A stretch of DNA of 63,209 nt from an uncultured Lachnospiraceae bacterium (GTDB lineage Bacteria; Bacillota; Clostridia; Lachnospirales; Lachnospiraceae): the NCBI GenBank assembly GCA_900317755.1, contig ONHZ01000064.1, positions 1 to 63,209 on the forward strand, given 5' to 3'. Under the pieces are notes generated by a model. That model worked only from the letters and a program-made list of their open reading frames with translations. It was not told the DNA's origin and made no database searches. A program made the position numbers and the translations under genes. This document shows, piece by piece, positions 53,481 through 61,326 of this stretch (positions are counted from its first letter, which is position 1; each line of letters starts with the position of its first letter).

Positions 53481-55220
53481 ATGAAAGAATTAATGCTAGG
53501 CAATAAGGCTGTTGCCAGAGGGCTTTATGAGGCAGGCGTTGCGCTTGCAAGCTCATATCCCGGCACGCCTTCAACGGAGACAACAGAAGAGGCAGCAAAA
53601 TACGATGAGATTTACTGCGAGTGGGCACCAAATGAAAAGGTCGCATTGGAGACCGCTTTCGGCGCATGTATCGCAGGAAAGAGATCTTACTGCGCAATGA
53701 AGCATGTAGGTTTAAATGTTGCAGCAGATCCGCTTTTTACGATTTCCTATACTGGCGTAAATGCAGGTATGGTCATCTGTGTTGCCGATGATCCGGGTAT
53801 GCACTCCTCACAGAATGAGCAGGACTCCAGGCATTATGCCATTGCTGCAAAGCTGCCAATGCTTGAGCCTTCTGATTCTGAAGAGGCACTTGAATTTACA
53901 AAAAAGGCCTATGAGATTTCAGAGGAATTCGATACCCCGGTGCTCCTTAAGATGTGCACGAGAGTTTCCCACTCACAGTCCATCGTAGAGACCTCTGAGA
54001 GAGTAGAGCCACCAATCAAGCCTTATGTAAAAGATGCTGCCAAGTATGTCATGGTTCCTGCCAATGCAAAGAAGAGACATCCGATTGTAGAAGAGAGGAC
54101 AAAGAAACTCGAGGCTTTTGCAGAAGAAACTGAATTAAATAGACTTGAAGTAGGCGAAGATAAGAGCCTTGGCATTATCTGCGACAGCACTTCCTATGAA
54201 TATGTAAAGGAAGTTTTTGGAGACAGAATCAGCATCTTAAAGCTTGGCTTAATCAACCCTATGCCAGATGAAAAAATAAAGAAATTTGCTGCAAGCATCG
54301 ACAGGCTTGTCGTAGTCGAGGAGCTTGATCCTATTATTGAGACGCACGTGAAGGCACTTGGCATCGAGGTCGAGGGAAAGAATCTCTTTCCTATGGTCGA
54401 TGAATTTTCACAGGGCATTGTTGCTGAAAAATTGGGACAGCCCGCCGCAGCGAAATGCGAGGAGATAGAAGACCTTCCAAACAGGCCGCCAGCAATGTGT
54501 TCAGGCTGCCCGCACAGAGGTCTCTTCTATACATTAAAGAAAAATAAATGCACAGTCATCGGAGACATCGGCTGTTACACACTTGGCGCAACACCTCCGC
54601 TTTCATCCATTGATACGACCGAGTGCATGGGCGCATCGGTAAGCTCCATCCATGGCTTCAATAAAATCCTTGGATCTGAGGCTGAAAAGCACACAGTTGC
54701 CGTCATTGGCGATTCTACATTTATGCATTCCGGCATGACTGGCCTTGCAAACATCGCTTACAATCAGACGAATTCTACTGTCATTATTCTGGATAATTCC
54801 ATCACAGGAATGACAGGACATCAGCAGAATCCGACGACAGGATTTAATCTCCGCGGCGAGCCTGCAGGAAAGATTGACCTCGAGGCACTTGTAAGGTCAA
54901 TGGGCATCGACAGGGTCGTCGTCGTTGATCCATATGACCTTGCAGAAACAGACAGAGTCGTAAAGGAAGAGCTTGCTGCAGAGGCACCTTCCGTCATTAT
55001 TTCAAGACGTCCATGTGCATTGCTTAAATATGTAAAGAAGGGTAAGCCGCTTCAGGTAAATCCGGACAAGTGCATCGGCTGCAAGTCATGCATGAAGCTT
55101 GGCTGCCCATCCATTTCATTCAGGAACGGAAAGGCAGTTGTCGATGAGACACAGTGCTTCGGCTGTGGCGTATGCAGCGAGCTCTGCCCGAAGGATGCAT
55201 TTGAAGTACAAGGCGAGTAA
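53481..55220 (+). CDS. iorA: indolepyruvate ferredoxin oxidoreductase, alpha subunit
   Basis: The 579-residue subunit oxidatively decarboxylates aryl-pyruvates (indole-, phenyl- or hydroxyphenylpyruvate) to aryl-acetyl-CoA with ferredoxin. Visible features are the pyruvate-ferredoxin-type N-terminal domain (SSYPGTPSTETTEEAAKY), the thiamine-diphosphate site (GDIGCYTLGATPPLSSIDTTECMGAS, AVIGDSTFMHSGMTGLANIAYNQ) and two C-terminal 4Fe-4S sites (KCIGCKSCMKLGCP; CFGCGVCSELCP). ATG 53481 with AAGGAG is preferred to TTG 53475. First gene of iorA-iorB-paaK-ACT. Confidence 0.96.
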   Translation: MKELMLGNKAVARGLYEAGVALASSYPGTPSTETTEEAAKYDEIYCEWAPNEKVALETAFGACIAGKRSYCAMKHVGLNVAADPLFTISYTGVNAGMVICVADDPGMHSSQNEQDSRHYAIAAKLPMLEPSDSEEALEFTKKAYEISEEFDTPVLLKMCTRVSHSQSIVETSERVEPPIKPYVKDAAKYVMVPANAKKRHPIVEERTKKLEAFAEETELNRLEVGEDKSLGIICDSTSYEYVKEVFGDRISILKLGLINPMPDEKIKKFAASIDRLVVVEELDPIIETHVKALGIEVEGKNLFPMVDEFSQGIVAEKLGQPAAAKCEEIEDLPNRPPAMCSGCPHRGLFYTLKKNKCTVIGDIGCYTLGATPPLSSIDTTECMGASVSSIHGFNKILGSEAEKHTVAVIGDSTFMHSGMTGLANIAYNQTNSTVIILDNSITGMTGHQQNPTTGFNLRGEPAGKIDLEALVRSMGIDRVVVVDPYDLAETDRVVKEELAAEAPSVIISRRPCALLKYVKKGKPLQVNPDKCIGCKSCMKLGCPSISFRNGKAVVDETQCFGCGVCSELCPKDAFEVQGE

Positions 55221-55235
55221 AGGAGGCCTACGAAT

Positions 55236-55808
55236 ATGGTAACAAGTGTAATGATAGTTGGTGTCGGCGGCCAGGGTTCCCTTCTCGCAAGCCGCGTTTT
55301 AGGAAAGGCTGCGCTCGACAAAGGATATGATGTCAAGGTTTCCGAGGTTCATGGCATGAGCCAGAGGGGCGGCTCCGTTGTGACCTATGTCAGATTCGGT
55401 GACAAGGTCGCATCCCCTATTATTGATAAGGGCGGCGCAGATTTTATTATTTCATTTGAGCTACTTGAAGCTGCAAGATATACGGGATTCTTAAAGCCGA
55501 ATGGGCAGATTGTCACATCCTCCCAGCAGATTGATCCGATGCCTGTTGTCGCAGGAACGGCCACATACCCGGAGAATCTTGTAGAAAAGATGGAAAAGGC
55601 AGGTGCAAAGGTCGATGTTCTTGACGCCTTAAAGCTTGCTGAAGAAGCAGGTTCAAGCAAGGCTTCAAACATTGTCCTGATGGGAAGATTTTCAAAGTAC
55701 CTTCCGGAGATTTCAAAGGAAGAGTGGATGAGTGCAGTGAGCGCATGCGTACCGGCAAAATTCCTGGAACTAAATAAAAAGGCTTTTGAATTAGGTCTGA
55801 ATGCGTGA
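55236..55808 (+). CDS. iorB: indolepyruvate ferredoxin oxidoreductase, beta subunit
   Basis: The 190-residue partner of IorA has the gamma-domain start VTSVMIVGVGGQGSLLASRVLGKAAL, EVHGMSQRGGSVVTYVRFG and ASNIVLMGRFSKYLPEI. AAAGGAGG lies 9 bases before the ATG, and the gene begins 15 bases after iorA. Its stop is 20 bases from the preferred start of paaK. Confidence 0.95.
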   Translation: MVTSVMIVGVGGQGSLLASRVLGKAALDKGYDVKVSEVHGMSQRGGSVVTYVRFGDKVASPIIDKGGADFIISFELLEAARYTGFLKPNGQIVTSSQQIDPMPVVAGTATYPENLVEKMEKAGAKVDVLDALKLAEEAGSSKASNIVLMGRFSKYLPEISKEEWMSAVSACVPAKFLELNKKAFELGLNA

Positions 55809-55828
55809 TAAGAGAAAGGGAAAACAAA

Positions 55829-57130
55829 TTGATTTGGAATGAGGCAAAGGAATGCATGTCCCGTGATGAAATCGAGACACTGCAGAGCGCGAGGCTGGTA
55901 AAGCAGGTAAACCGCGTTTACCACAATGTAGAGTACTACAGGAAGAAAATGCAGGCGGTCGGTCTTGAGCCTGGCGATATCAGGGGAATCGAGGATTTAA
56001 ACAAACTTCCGTTTACGACATACGAGGATTTAAACAAGACCTATCCATTCGGTCTTGCAGCAGTGCCGAAGTCAGAGCTCGTGCGTGTCCATGCATCCAG
56101 CGGCACGACAGGAAAACCAAAGATCGGTGTCTACACGAGGCGTGATATCGATACCTGGGCTGAGTGCGTTGCCAGATGCTTTTCAATGGCAGGGATTACC
56201 AGGGATGATGTGATTCAGGTCGGCTACGGCTATGGACTTTTCACCGGCGGCCTCGGTGCGCATTATGGTGCAGAATATTTAGGTGCGATGGTGCTTCCAA
56301 TGTCAACAGGTAATACGAAGAAACTCATCGACATGATGGTTGACTGCGATGTTACGGCTATCGCCTGCACGCCATCCTATCTGCTTCATGTTGCAGAAGA
56401 CCTTGAGAAGGCAGGCCTCATTGACAAGATCAAACTGAAGACTGCCATCTGCGGTGCAGAGCCTTGGACAGATGAAATGAGAGACCAGATGGAACAGCGC
56501 CTTCACATCAAGGCATACGACATCTATGGTCTTACAGAAATCTGCGGACCTGGCGTTGCCTGCGACTGCGAATACCACAAGGGACTTCACATCTGGGAAG
56601 ATCACTTCCTTCCTGAAATTATCAATCCAAATACATTAGAGCAGCAGCCCGGCGGAACAGAGGGCGAGCTTGTCATTACGAACCTCACAAAAGAGGGCAT
56701 GCCGATGATCCGTTACAGGACAAAGGACTTAACCAGCCTTGAATATGGCAAGTGTGACTGTGGACGAACAATGGCAAGAATCCAGAGGTTCAAGGGCAGG
56801 ACAGATGACATGCTCATCATCAAGGGTGTCAACGTATTCCCTTCACAGGTTGAGGCAGCGCTCCTTACGGTTGAAGGCACCACTCCGCATTATATGATGG
56901 TAGTAGATAGAGTAGATAATAGCGATACGCTTGAGATTCAGGTTGAGGTTGCCGAGTCTGCATTCACAGATGAGGTAAGCAGCCTCGAGAGACTTTCAAA
57001 GGAAGTTCACGACAGACTGAAGACTGCTATCGGCCTCAACGCAAAGGTAAAGCTAGTTGAGCCAAACGGCCTCGGGCACTTCGATGGAAAGTCAAAGCAT
57101 GTCATTGATAAGAGAAAGCTGTACGAATAA
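55829..57130 (+). CDS. paaK: phenylacetate--CoA ligase
   Basis: The 433-residue adenylating enzyme joins CoA to phenylacetate or a related aryl acid. It has the P-loop-like RVHASSGTTGKPKIGVYT, the aryl-binding YGYGLFTGGLGAHYGAEY, the hinge RIQRFKGRTDDMLIIKGVNVFPSQVE and the late motif DGKSKHVIDKRKLYE. TTG 55829 (giving M-IWNEAKECMSRDE) fits family N-termini and has AAAGGG 8 bases upstream; GTG 55805 would add 8 residues and overlap iorB. It probably works in reverse to make ATP from aryl-acetyl-CoA. Confidence 0.93.
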   Translation: MIWNEAKECMSRDEIETLQSARLVKQVNRVYHNVEYYRKKMQAVGLEPGDIRGIEDLNKLPFTTYEDLNKTYPFGLAAVPKSELVRVHASSGTTGKPKIGVYTRRDIDTWAECVARCFSMAGITRDDVIQVGYGYGLFTGGLGAHYGAEYLGAMVLPMSTGNTKKLIDMMVDCDVTAIACTPSYLLHVAEDLEKAGLIDKIKLKTAICGAEPWTDEMRDQMEQRLHIKAYDIYGLTEICGPGVACDCEYHKGLHIWEDHFLPEIINPNTLEQQPGGTEGELVITNLTKEGMPMIRYRTKDLTSLEYGKCDCGRTMARIQRFKGRTDDMLIIKGVNVFPSQVEAALLTVEGTTPHYMMVVDRVDNSDTLEIQVEVAESAFTDEVSSLERLSKEVHDRLKTAIGLNAKVKLVEPNGLGHFDGKSKHVIDKRKLYE

Positions 57131-57198
57131 ATGCTGGCAGATCTATTTTTTGCAGGCAGTTTCTAAAGTAATTGCAGAATATTTCTTGGAGGAAAAAT

Positions 57199-57627
57199 AT
57201 GTTTATTAAGCAGATTTCAGTTTTTATTGAAAATAAAGAGGGCAGGCTTGATGAGGTCTTAAAGATTTTAAGCGATGGCGGTATTAATCTTCTTTCCGTC
57301 AGCCTTGCAGATACATCTGAATACGGCGTTCTCCGCCTGATTTCCCAGAAGCCGGAGAAGGCATATGAGATTCTAAAGAATGCAGGCTTCACCGCAAGAA
57401 TCGATGAAGTCATCGCAGTCGTCGTTCCAGATGATGTAGGTTCACTTCAGAAGGTACTTGCCGACCTTCGTGATGGCGGAATCAACATCACCTATATCTA
57501 TGGACTTTCTATTGATGGCCCTGGTGCGCCGATTGCAATCAAGACGGACAATCAGGAAAAAGCATCTGAGATTTTGAAGGCAAATTCTGTCAAGACTATT
57601 ACGCAGGAAGAACTGGAAGAAATATAG
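57199..57627 (+). CDS. tandem ACT domain protein
   Basis: The 142-residue protein has two ACT domains (IKQISVFIENKEGRLDEVLKIL; VVVPDDVGSLQKVLADLRDGGIN) that usually bind amino acids. In this operon type it often follows paaK and probably senses an aromatic amino acid or modulates an enzyme. ATG 57199 with GGAGG (57188-57192) is chosen over an upstream non-ATG start at 57172. Confidence 0.88.
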   Translation: MFIKQISVFIENKEGRLDEVLKILSDGGINLLSVSLADTSEYGVLRLISQKPEKAYEILKNAGFTARIDEVIAVVVPDDVGSLQKVLADLRDGGINITYIYGLSIDGPGAPIAIKTDNQEKASEILKANSVKTITQEELEEI

Positions 57628-57675
57628 GACTAATTTTGCCATTTCGAAATTTTATGGTGCAATTTTTTGACAATG

Positions 57676-57684
57676 TGGTACAAT
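57676..57684 (+). promoter_or_regulatory. extended -10 element before ispE
   Basis: TGGTACAAT fits an extended -10 (TGn then TACAAT). Downstream, TTGTGACAA (57694-57702) can pair with TTGTCGCAA (57707-57715). This leader is 118 bases long. Confidence 0.3.
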
Positions 57685-57745
57685 GTCGTTTCGTTGTGAC
57701 AAAAAATTGTCGCAAAATTTTATGTGGAGCAGGTTTTGTTAAATT

Positions 57746-58663
57746 ATGAAGCATATGAATAGAGTTACGCTGGAAGCGCATGCGAAGATCAATCTTTCAC
57801 TTGACATCACGGGTAAGAGAGAAGATGGCTATCACGAAGTGAGGATGATCATGCAGGAGCTTTCACTGCATGATGACATTATGGTTTCAAAACGGCCTGA
57901 TGGCAGGGTGAAGATTTCAGGAGAGCTTGAAGGGGTCAAGGGAAATCTTTCATTTGACGACAGCAATCTCTGTGTGAAGGCAGCAAAGAAGATGAAGGAA
58001 AAATATGCGATCGAGGATGGCTTTGATATTTTCCTTCGAAAGAGAATTCCAATTGCTGCAGGTCTTGCAGGCGGCTCAACGGATGCGGCAGCAGTCCTTA
58101 AGGCTGTAAGAGAACTTGAAAATATGGAGCCCTATAAGGATCCAAATGAGAATGAACACAAGGTGATTTCTGATGAGGAACTTAGCGCACTTGGCGCAGA
58201 GCTTGGCGCAGACATTCCATACTGCCTGATGGGTGGCACGGCACTTGCTGAGGGCATTGGTGAAAAGCTTACACCGCTTAAGCCTTTTCCTCATTATCCG
58301 ATTATTCTCGTAAAGCCGAACTTCGAAATTTCTACGAGAACAGTCTATGAGAAATATGATGCGCTTGAGGAAATCAGGCATCCTGACACGGACAAGCTCA
58401 TTAATCTTCTCGACGAGAAAAATTATGACTGCTTCTTCATAAGCACGAAGAATGTCCTCGAAGATGTCACTGCAAAAAAGCACTACGACATTGTTGAAAT
58501 AGAGGACCTGATGTATGACAGGGATGCGCTTCTTTCGATGATGAGCGGCAGCGGTCCAACGGTATTTTCAATCTTCGAAGATGATGACATTGCAGCAAGA
58601 GCCTACAATGCTGTGAAGGAAAAATTTTCCGACAGGGCTGAAATTATTTTTGATTATATTTAA
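57746..58663 (+). CDS. ispE: 4-diphosphocytidyl-2-C-methyl-D-erythritol kinase
   Basis: The 305-residue GHMP kinase phosphorylates CDP-methylerythritol in the non-mevalonate isoprenoid pathway. Visible are AHAKINLSLDITGKREDGYHEV, the ATP loop PIAAGLAGGSTDAAAVL, GADIPYCLMGGTALAEGIGEKL and MMSGSGPTVFSIFEDDD. Length and motif order are normal. It supplies undecaprenyl carriers used by the glycan genes, among other products. A terminator follows. Confidence 0.96.
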   Translation: MKHMNRVTLEAHAKINLSLDITGKREDGYHEVRMIMQELSLHDDIMVSKRPDGRVKISGELEGVKGNLSFDDSNLCVKAAKKMKEKYAIEDGFDIFLRKRIPIAAGLAGGSTDAAAVLKAVRELENMEPYKDPNENEHKVISDEELSALGAELGADIPYCLMGGTALAEGIGEKLTPLKPFPHYPIILVKPNFEISTRTVYEKYDALEEIRHPDTDKLINLLDEKNYDCFFISTKNVLEDVTAKKHYDIVEIEDLMYDRDALLSMMSGSGPTVFSIFEDDDIAARAYNAVKEKFSDRAEIIFDYI

Positions 58664-58669
58664 AATCTT

Positions 58670-58697
58670 ATGCGCCTTAACCATAGGTGCATTTTTT
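58670..58697 (+). terminator. intrinsic terminator after ispE
   Basis: ATGCGCCT (58670-58677) pairs with AGGTGCAT (58685-58692; one G-U), followed by a T run to 58697. Confidence 0.75.
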
Positions 58698-58699
58698 AT

Positions 58700-59008
58700 G
58701 GTGTTTATCCCTATATGTTCAGAACTGAATAATGTCTGTCACCCTCGAACAGTTAGAATGGAAAGTATGATTGAATGAAAAGAATAGATTATCATAGGCG
58801 TTTTCTTAACAATATTCTTGATTCTGTTACTAAGAAAATATAGAAAATAGATATTAACATGCTATGCCATTTTTCAAGGATTTTATCCTTGAAACACAGG
58901 AGATGGAAGATATTATTATGTAATCAGGTTTTATTAAATGAAAATTCAAAATCGACTGGTTGATTGTACAGGTAAGAGTTATAATAAACTTACTTGTACA
59001 ATTTTTTT
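58700..59008 (+). ncRNA. candidate small RNA ending in a strong terminator
   Basis: The 430 bases between ispE and the DUF4869 gene hold no credible ORF. They contain a 10-base perfect hairpin (TTTCAAGGAT 58872-58881 with ATCCTTGAAA 58885-58894, TTT loop), then a strong terminator (58963-59008). The terminator needs an upstream transcript, yet ispE already has its own, so a small RNA starting between 58700 and 58900 is possible. I found only weak promoter matches (TTGATT 58818 and TATAGA 58839, spacer 15), so the start is unknown. Confidence 0.35.
58963..59008 (+). terminator. strong intrinsic terminator upstream of the DUF4869 gene
   Basis: ATTGTACAGGTAAG (58963-58976) pairs with CTTACTTGTACAAT (58989-59002), 14 pairs with one G-U, followed by seven T residues. 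It has no obvious gene to serve, which suggests a small RNA or leader upstream. Confidence 0.85.
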
Positions 59009-59095
59009 GTTCTCAAAAAATGATTTTGCTTATTTGATAATTATGATAAAAAGACATATAAGCAAGAGCAAAGGATTGAAAGGGCGTAGGATGAT

Positions 59096-59533
59096 ATGTT
59101 AAGCATATATTATGGCGACATGCCGGAAGCCATTTACGACACGGCCACATATTTTAAAAATGTTTATAAACCCTCGTGGATTACATCTCCACTATCAGTC
59201 GAAATGATAAAGGATGTAGATAAATCAAAGGTATTAGGAGCTAATGTGATAGACAGCCCGTACCTAGGGATGATTACGCCATTGGAACTTTCTGGTGGTG
59301 TAAAGACATTGATCCTCATTGACAAAGACCGGTCTCACATTTTCAATGCTTCTACATGTGGCGACAATTGTGCAAAGTGGATATTGAAAATGGCTGAAAA
59401 TCGCAAGGTAGTTATTAATCTTCGACATCTGATGGATTTTGGTAAAGGCCCATTCAATATCATGGTATTAAACAGCGGGAAAAAAGTTCATAATTCTTTG
59501 GAATTACTGGATGAAGCTGCTTATCTGGTGTGA
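59096..59533 (+). CDS. DUF4869 domain protein
   Basis: The 145-residue protein matches, as I know the family, DUF4869: LSIYYGDMPEAIYDTATYFKNVYK, WITSPLSVEMIKDVDKSKVLG, VIDSPYLGMITPLELSGGVKTLIL, STCGDNCAKWILKMA and INLRHLMDFG. The two cysteines (T-C-G-D-N-C) are a possible metal or redox site. No function is established to my knowledge. The next gene begins 7 bases later, so the pair is one unit. It may be an accessory partner or antitoxin-like regulator of the ATPase. Confidence 0.75.
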   Translation: MLSIYYGDMPEAIYDTATYFKNVYKPSWITSPLSVEMIKDVDKSKVLGANVIDSPYLGMITPLELSGGVKTLILIDKDRSHIFNASTCGDNCAKWILKMAENRKVVINLRHLMDFGKGPFNIMVLNSGKKVHNSLELLDEAAYLV

Positions 59534-59540
59534 GGAAAGT

Positions 59541-60512
59541 ATGAAGGGAATACAAAAAATTCATATTGAAAATACAAAAGCGAGTTTTGACTTTGAACTC
59601 CACAGAAATATTACTGTTGTAAGAGGAAACAGTGCATCAGGCAAATCAACTCTTTACAATATGGTTGATGATTACAGCAGGCGTGCTGAACAGAGCGGAA
59701 TCAAGATTTCATCTACGAGACCTTGCCATACGATATTAGGGCTGGATTGGGAGTCGGAAATAAAGCAGTATCAGAATAGCATTATTTTTTTTGATGAGGG
59801 AGCGAAATATTTAAGCAGCAAGGCTTTTAGCAGGGCTATTCAGCAGACGGACAATTACTATGTGTTGTTTACAAGGGAGAATCTTTTTGAACTTCCATAC
59901 AGCATAAATGAGATTTATGAAGTCGCAATGGTAGGGAGGAGCAGGAAAAAACACTGCCTGAAACATGTATATGAGCTTGATCAACATTATTGGTTGAAGA
60001 ACAGATTTAGCAGAGCTGACAATAAGACAATTGATATCCTTATTACAGAGGACTCAAAGTCAGGATACGAATTCTTTAGGGCATGTTTTGATCAGAGTAA
60101 AATAAATTGCGAGTCAGCTGGCTCTAAAACATCTATTTATGAATGGCTTGACAAGCATGTTGGAGAAAATATTTTTGTCATAGCGGATGGGGCAGCCTTC
60201 GGACCGGAAATAGATGGAATTACGAAGTGGCAGGCTGAGCATCCAGAATGTTCAATTATCTGCTTGTCAGAATCTTTCGAATGGCTGCTATTAAAGTCTG
60301 GTGTGATACCAAATGATAGCATTAATGAAATGCTGCAGCATCCCGAAGACTTTATCGAGAGTAAAGAATTTTCAAGCTGGGAGAGATTTTTTACAAAATA
60401 TCTGGAAGATATTTCAAAAGGAAAGCCCTATGAATATACAAAAAAGAAAATTAATCCGTATTATACTGCCAAGGCAAATTCGGAGAAGGTACTCGGGCTG
60501 ATTGCACTATAA
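59541..60512 (+). CDS. P-loop ATPase with possible TOPRIM-like C-terminal domain
   Basis: The 323-residue protein has Walker A GNSASGKST (residues 29-37) directly after an N-terminal strand (ITVVRG), and Walker B IIFFDEG (Asp85, Glu86). No ABC signature is evident. After residue 160, a second alpha/beta part has TIDILITEDSKSGYEFF (Glu170) and NIFVIADGAAFGPEIDG (Asp216), which resemble the first two motifs of a TOPRIM fold with a degenerate DxD. That reading is tentative. ATG 59541 with GAGG 7 bases upstream is chosen over ATG 59511, which overlaps the DUF4869 gene. Compact ATPase plus TOPRIM-like modules recall OLD-type nucleases, but this one is much shorter. Confidence 0.65.
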   Translation: MKGIQKIHIENTKASFDFELHRNITVVRGNSASGKSTLYNMVDDYSRRAEQSGIKISSTRPCHTILGLDWESEIKQYQNSIIFFDEGAKYLSSKAFSRAIQQTDNYYVLFTRENLFELPYSINEIYEVAMVGRSRKKHCLKHVYELDQHYWLKNRFSRADNKTIDILITEDSKSGYEFFRACFDQSKINCESAGSKTSIYEWLDKHVGENIFVIADGAAFGPEIDGITKWQAEHPECSIICLSESFEWLLLKSGVIPNDSINEMLQHPEDFIESKEFSSWERFFTKYLEDISKGKPYEYTKKKINPYYTAKANSEKVLGLIAL

Positions 60513-60532
60513 TTTTTTGAACTTTTATGTGT

Positions 60533-60573
60533 TTTTTGTGTACAAAAATGAGATTGTATTTGCTATAATACAA
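60533..60573. promoter_or_regulatory. two palindromes and an extended -10 before the GntR gene
   Basis: TTTTTGTGTACAAAAA (60533-60548) has 7-base arms around GT. TTGTATT (60554-60560) and AATACAA (60567-60573) form a second repeat. TGCTATAAT (60561-60569), an extended -10, lies inside it, so binding would block transcription. Both fit the TTGT/ACAA half-sites of FCD-type GntR operators and suggest autoregulation. Confidence 0.5.
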
Positions 60574-60638
60574 AATATGTGATACAAAGATAGTTAGTCT
60601 TGACTTACAAAATAAAATGAGACTGATGAGGCAATCCT

Positions 60639-61316
60639 ATGAATACTGACCTTAAACTAAATCCAAATGCATATTTACCTTTACGGGATGTCGTTTTTCT
60701 GACACTTCGCGATGCGATCCTTCGTGGTGACATCGCACCTGGTGAGCGGCTGATGGAGATTTCGCTTGCTAAGCAGCTTGGTGTTTCAAGGACGCCGATT
60801 CGTGAAGCAATCCGTATGCTTGAGAAGGAAGGTCTTGCAGTGACAGAGCCGCGCCGTGGCGCAAGGGTTGCCGGCATGACGGAAAAGGATTTAAATGATG
60901 TGCTTGAGGTCAGGGATGCGCTTGATGAGCTTACCGTCAAGGATGCCTGTGAGCGGATGACAGAAGAGGATTTTGACAAGCTTGATCAGGCACTCGAAGA
61001 ATTTAAGGATGAAGTTTCAAAAGGTAATGTAAAGGAAATCGTCGAGGCAGACGAAGCCTTCCACAATGTTCTCTATGAAGCAGCAAGAAATCCAAAGCTT
61101 TTCGACATCGTCCAGAATCTGAAGGAGCAGATGTATAGGTACAGGTTCGAATATGTCAAGGAACTTACGGATTATTCTACACTCATCAGGGAGCATGAGA
61201 TGATTATCGATGGCCTTCGCAATAAGGACAAGGACAATGTCGTTGCCATCATGCACGAGCATTTGATGAACCAGGTTGAGTCGGTAAGGCGAACGATTAA
61301 TAATACAAATGAATAG
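60639..61316 (+). CDS. GntR family (FadR/FCD) transcriptional regulator
   Basis: The 225-residue protein has an N-terminal winged helix (RDAILRGDIAPGERLMEISLAKQLGVSRTPIREAIRMLEKEGLAV) and a C-terminal FCD sensor domain (LNDVLEVRDALDELTVKDA, DEAFHNVLYEAARNP, REHEMIIDGLRNKD). The conserved FCD metal-binding residues Asp, His and His can be seen (DEAFHNV, EHEMI, HEHLM). Members sense carboxylic acids or acyl-CoAs. It is convergent with the decayed amidohydrolase gene. Its targets may include itself. Confidence 0.93.
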   Translation: MNTDLKLNPNAYLPLRDVVFLTLRDAILRGDIAPGERLMEISLAKQLGVSRTPIREAIRMLEKEGLAVTEPRRGARVAGMTEKDLNDVLEVRDALDELTVKDACERMTEEDFDKLDQALEEFKDEVSKGNVKEIVEADEAFHNVLYEAARNPKLFDIVQNLKEQMYRYRFEYVKELTDYSTLIREHEMIIDGLRNKDKDNVVAIMHEHLMNQVESVRRTINNTNE

Positions 61317-61326
61317 TGACAATCCC

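Noticed and set aside
55385-55924. Antisense frame of 179 codons over iorB/paaK
   Set aside because: Overlaps two certain genes entirely and lacks start signals.
58903-58923. Tiny ORF (MEDIIM) after GGAG in the ispE-DUF4869 gap
   Set aside because: Six codons with poor spacing to GGAG; not credible as a gene or as a type I toxin.
61140-61160. TTCGAAT-type tRNA T-loop sequence
   Set aside because: It lies inside the GntR coding frame; no acceptor or anticodon stem surrounds it. No tRNA gene was found in the window.
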